From NCBI GenBank assembly GCA_019420045.1, contig JAHZHY010000130.1, positions 2,338 through 18,955 on the forward strand: a DNA stretch of 16,618 bases, read 5' to 3'. The stretch is from Clostridiales bacterium. Its GTDB lineage: Bacteria > Bacillota > Clostridia > Oscillospirales > Butyricicoccaceae. The notes under the pieces are model-generated. The model was not told the origin of the DNA and searched no databases. It saw only the letters and a list, made by a program, of their open reading frames with translations. The position numbers were made by a program, and so were the translations under genes. Shown here piece after piece: positions 14,957 through 16,618 of this stretch (the stretch's first letter is position 1; the number at the start of each line of letters is the position of its first letter).

Positions 14957-15457
14957 TTATTTCACATATTTTCCGGCTGTGCGGCGCACCAGCTTCTGCA
15001 ATGCCAGGTAAATGGCGGCCGCCACTGCGGATTGGATCAGATTGAGGGGTATTCCCGCCACTGCGGCACCCAGGCCGTACACCAGCCAGCTTCCCAGAAA
15101 ATACCCGGCCACATTGATGAACGAGGCCAGCAGCAGTCCCAGCACCATCCGCCAGGGGCTGGCTTCCTTCCCTCCGGCCAGACGGCACATGATATAAGCC
15201 ATCAACCCTTTGATCACAAGGGACATGGGGGCCCAGGGCAGCATAGCGCCCAGGAAAATATCGGCCAGCGCTGCCCCAGCAGAAGCCGCCAGGATGGCAT
15301 AGGGCGCAGGCAGGATGACGCAAGCCAGATAGATCACCCCATCGCCGATATGGGCATACTCATTGAGGATGCGCAGGAAGGGGAACATCACCGTGAGCAA
15401 GATCATGGCGGTGAACACCGAAGCGATGACCAGCATACGCACATTGGTTTTTCCCAT
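14957..15457 (-). CDS. ECF transporter S component
   Basis: This 166-residue membrane protein has five to six hydrophobic helices over nearly its whole length. The segment HIGDGVIYLACVILPAPYA and the downstream ALADIFLGAMLPWAPMSLVIKGLMAYI match the PF07155-type S components, which bind a vitamin or similar small molecule for an energy-coupling factor transporter. The EcfA and EcfT subunits are not in the window, as is usual for shared-module (group II) systems. The substrate cannot be told. The ATG at 15457 follows AAGGAG. It is the first gene after the promoter at 15512-15540 and is 27 bases ahead of prfA, so the transporter and release factor are probably co-transcribed. Confidence 0.85.
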   Translation of the reverse strand: MGKTNVRMLVIASVFTAMILLTVMFPFLRILNEYAHIGDGVIYLACVILPAPYAILAASAGAALADIFLGAMLPWAPMSLVIKGLMAYIMCRLAGGKEASPWRMVLGLLLASFINVAGYFLGSWLVYGLGAAVAGIPLNLIQSAVAAAIYLALQKLVRRTAGKYVK

Positions 15458-15478
15458 TTTTGCTGTCTCCTTCCAGGC

Positions 15479-15500
15479 TCCGGCTTTGTCTCTGGCCGGA
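15479..15500 (-). repeat. Leader hairpin ahead of the ECF S component
   Basis: TCCGGC (15479-15484) pairs with GCCGGA (15495-15500) around ten bases. It lies close to the predicted 5' end of the mRNA (about 15505) and a few bases before the ribosome site at 15467-15472. It is too small for any riboswitch I know. It may stabilise the 5' end or affect translation. Confidence 0.35.
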
Positions 15501-15511
15501 AGCTACCTTAA

Positions 15512-15540
15512 ATTATAGACGAAAGCCCGCCTGCTTGCAA
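15512..15540 (-). promoter_or_regulatory. Sigma-A promoter of the ECF-prfA-ppa-sua5/coaE operon
   Basis: On the minus strand TTGCAA (15535-15540), a 17-base spacer and a perfect TATAAT (15512-15517) form a good housekeeping promoter. Transcription would start near 15505, giving a leader of about 48 bases. Just upstream, GGGAG-C-CTCCC (15543-15553) is a short inverted repeat that could be a regulator site. Confidence 0.85.
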
Positions 15541-15642
15541 GGGGGAGCCTCCCTCTCTCTGCCCTGCTTTTCCAAAGATTTTACCCTTTTCCCCCTGCTT
15601 TCGCCGCCGGAGATTTCTCCGTTTGCCCTTTGGGGATATGAC

Positions 15643-15685
15643 AAAAAGGCCGCCGCAGAATTTCTTCCGCAACGGCCCTTTTTTC
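15643..15685 (-). terminator. Intrinsic terminator of the cold-shock gene
   Basis: On the minus strand the stem has an A5GG/CCU5 outer part, one bulged base and an 11-bp inner part closed by a GAAA loop. Three of the inner pairs are G-U on the minus transcript and would be A-C on the plus, so the hairpin is built for the minus direction. The U5 tail is at 15643-15647. Confidence 0.85.
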
Positions 15686-15691
15686 TCGCTC

Positions 15692-15901
15692 TTAGAGCAC
15701 TACCACATTGGCAGCCCGCAGCTTCTCGCTGTTCTTGGGATCGGGCTCCACATCAAAGCTCACCTGCTGGCCTTCCTTCAGAGTGCGGAAGCCTTCAGCC
15801 TGGATAGCGGAGAAATGCACAAACACATCCTCGCCGCCCTCGTCGCAGGACAGGAAGCCGTAGCCCTTTTCGTCGTTGAACCATTTTACTGTACCGGTCA
15901 T
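15692..15901 (-). CDS. csp: Cold-shock protein (CspA family)
   Basis: This 69-residue single cold-shock domain binds single-stranded RNA and DNA and acts as an RNA chaperone and antiterminator. RNP1 is KGYGFL (12-17) and RNP2 is VFVHF (26-30). The [16 protein letters not shown] start is typical. The ATG at 15901 follows GGGAGG with seven to eight bases of spacing. The gene stands alone with its own terminator. It has a perfect-consensus promoter and a leader of about 130 bases, which holds a long hairpin with a U8 tail, so its expression is probably set by the leader. Long structured leaders are known for cspA-type mRNAs, but this arrangement is not one I recognise. Confidence 0.96.
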   Translation of the reverse strand: MTGTVKWFNDEKGYGFLSCDEGGEDVFVHFSAIQAEGFRTLKEGQQVSFDVEPDPKNSEKLRAANVVVL

Positions 15902-15940
15902 GATAGGTACCTCCCATTTCTGTTTGAATAATTCCGGTGT

Positions 15941-16007
15941 AAAAAAAATCTCACACCCTTTTGCAAATCATCAGGATCAGGACAATGACTTACAAAAAAA
16001 TGTGAGA
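15941..16007 (-). promoter_or_regulatory. Candidate attenuator hairpin in the cold-shock leader
   Basis: On the minus transcript the arm 16007-15983 pairs with 15973-15949 in an unbroken stem of about 25 pairs, followed directly by U8 (15948-15941). Seven of the pairs are G-U, and every one of them would be an A-C mismatch on the plus strand. The outer arm is UCUCACA/UGUGAGA. The 9-base loop is UCCUGAUCC, and ATCAGG is repeated twice at 15970-15981. The hairpin begins about 24 bases after the expected transcription start and ends about 40 bases before the ATG. It looks like a conditional terminator that would release an RNA of about 90 bases unless the polymerase reads through. Confidence 0.75.
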
Positions 16008-16037
16008 CGATCGTTCATTCCAGAATATTACGAGATG

Positions 16038-16066
16038 ATTATACCAACAGAAAGCGGCCTTGTCAA
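16038..16066 (-). promoter_or_regulatory. Perfect-consensus promoter of the cold-shock gene
   Basis: On the minus strand TTGACA (16061-16066), a 17-base spacer and TATAAT (16038-16043) match the sigma-A consensus at all twelve bases. Transcription would start near 16031. It is the strongest promoter visible in the window and points only at the cold-shock leader. Confidence 0.93.
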
Positions 16067-16081
16067 ACAAAACTTTCTCTC

Positions 16082-16111
16082 TGCATAGCGGGGTTTTTCC
16101 CGGGCAAAATA
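16082..16111 (+). promoter_or_regulatory. Possible forespore (SigF/SigG-like) promoter, weak
   Basis: TGCATA (16082-16087), a 17-base spacer and CAAAATA (16105-16111) resemble the forespore sigma pattern, with one mismatch in the -10 (CATnnTA). It would serve the small gene at 16203. No good sigma-A promoter is visible for that gene. A match of this quality can easily arise by chance. Confidence 0.2.
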
Positions 16112-16202
16112 CTGTCATTCCAACCATCGATCTCCCATGTGTGCAGGAATAGTATACGCATTTTCGGAGAAAATACAACTGCCTGCAAAGGAGGTTTTCC
16201 AC

Positions 16203-16370
16203 ATGAATGAAAAACAGCGTGCCAATGGGGCCAAAAAGGTCCCGGTAAAGACGGTCTGCACATCCGCAGGAATGCGGAAGGATCGGGTGCGTCCCCTCAC
16301 CCACACGCCTCTCCCCGATGAGCAAAGCGTCCGGGAAGAGATGCACTGGGTGATGGAAAACCAGAAATAA
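16203..16370 (+). CDS. Small hypothetical protein (55 residues)
   Basis: I do not recognise this basic 55-residue protein (start MNEKQRANGAKKVPVKTV, end EEMHWVMENQK). It has one cysteine, a basic N-terminal half, a short Pro/Thr-rich stretch (RPLTHTPLPDEQ) and an acidic C-terminal helix. There is no signal peptide or membrane segment. The ATG at 16203 is set by a near-perfect ribosome site, AAAGGAGG at 16187-16194, eight bases before it, which is the best evidence that the gene is real; a longer frame to 16137 lacks one. It is divergent from the cold-shock gene and 36 bases ahead of a lipoprotein gene, with which it may form an operon. Confidence 0.65.
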   Translation: MNEKQRANGAKKVPVKTVCTSAGMRKDRVRPLTHTPLPDEQSVREEMHWVMENQK

Positions 16371-16385
16371 CGCGGCCTGACCGCG
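16371..16385 (+). repeat. Small hairpin between the 55-residue gene and the lipoprotein gene
   Basis: CGCGG (16371-16375) pairs with CCGCG (16381-16385) around five bases, directly after the stop codon. It has no T tail, so it is unlikely to be a terminator. It may protect or separate the two cistrons. Confidence 0.35.
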
Positions 16386-16406
16386 AAAGAAAGGATCAAT
16401 GCTTTT

Positions 16407-16618
16407 ATGAAAAAGAAGCTGCTTGCTCTGTTGATGGCCTGTGCCATGCTGATGATGGCCTCGGCCTGTTCCAGCAAAAACGATACCAACACCGGCACCG
16501 ACACCCCTCAGGATTCTGTCCAGGATGATATGAACAAAACCGAAGACGATCTCAAGGATGCAGGCGATGACCTGAAAGACGCCGGAAACGACATCGTGGA
16601 CGAAGGCAAGGATATGAT
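16407..16618 (+). CDS. Lipoprotein with heptad-like acidic repeats, cut at the right edge
   Basis: The frame is open to the end of the window (70 codons seen). It begins MKKKLLALLMACAMLMMASAC, a lipoprotein signal with an ASAC lipobox and the acylated Cys at residue 21. It continues with a Ser/Asn/Asp/Thr-rich tether, then seven-residue repeats DDLKDAG, DDLKDAG and NDIVDEG from residue 47. The product is therefore a surface-anchored acidic protein, probably helical. AAAGGATC at 16390-16397 is a fair ribosome site, 11 bases away. An ATG at 16399 gives only Met-Leu-Leu-stop, and its TGA overlaps this start (ATGA). The family is unknown to me. Confidence 0.75.
   Translation, partial: MKKKLLALLMACAMLMMASACSSKNDTNTGTDTPQDSVQDDMNKTEDDLKDAGDDLKDAGNDIVDEGKDM

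Noticed and set aside
15608..15621. Short inverted repeat CGGAGA-TT-TCTCCG between csp and the ECF operon
   Set aside because: It lies about 70 bases upstream of the ECF promoter with no U tail or matching second copy; too little to call a site.
15458..15640. Vitamin riboswitch ahead of the ECF S component
   Set aside because: The transcript leader is only about 48 bases with one 6-bp hairpin, too short for known FMN, TPP, cobalamin or folate riboswitches.

Overview
The window looks like a stretch of chromosome from a spore-forming, anaerobic member of the Clostridia, most likely the gut-associated Oscillospirales, although the exact lineage is an inference. The reasons are G+C-rich coding DNA with purine-rich Shine-Dalgarno (SD) sites, the Gram-positive gene order tepA-ylzJ-spoIIIE/ftsK, a DUF4317 protein, a YgiQ radical SAM protein, an ECF transporter S component, and lipoproteins with class II signal peptides. 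I see no phage, IS, CRISPR, tRNA or rRNA sequence. Genes are tightly packed and transcription units are separated by clear intrinsic terminators.

Layout. Bases 1-550: the end of an unrecognised gene and its terminator. Bases 550-3740 (+): a four-gene operon with a Crp/Fnr-type regulator followed by a complete ABC importer of the TauABC/SsuABC type (lipoprotein, permease, ATPase). The regulator has a perfect 18-bp palindrome over its probable transcription start. A bidirectional terminator separates this operon from the minus-strand genes. Bases 3740-7490 (-): YgiQ-type radical SAM protein, a flavoredoxin-like FMN protein and a DUF4317 protein. Bases 7560-11480 (-): the FtsK/SpoIIIE DNA translocase, YlzJ and the ClpP-like protease TepA, in the order known from Bacillus. 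Bases 11540-15540 (-): an operon read from a good sigma-A promoter at 15512-15540, in order ECF S component, prfA (release factor 1), ppa (pyrophosphatase), and one reading frame that joins Sua5 (threonylcarbamoyl-AMP synthase) to CoaE (dephospho-CoA kinase). Bases 15640-16070 (-): a cold-shock protein gene with a perfect-consensus promoter and a leader of about 130 nt. Bases 16200-16618 (+): a small unknown protein and the start of a repeat-bearing lipoprotein cut by the window edge.

How the genes fit together. The release factor operon is a translation and housekeeping unit. Sua5 makes the intermediate for the t6A modification of tRNA and releases pyrophosphate, which the neighbouring pyrophosphatase can remove, while RF1 ends translation. 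The Crp-type regulator probably controls its own importer operon, whose substrate cannot be read from sequence.

The most unusual elements are (1) a stem of about 25 bp followed by eight U in the cold-shock leader, between promoter and gene, which looks like a transcription attenuator, (2) the in-frame Sua5-CoaE fusion, which keeps a possible internal start for CoaE, and (3) the regulator's palindromic operator.
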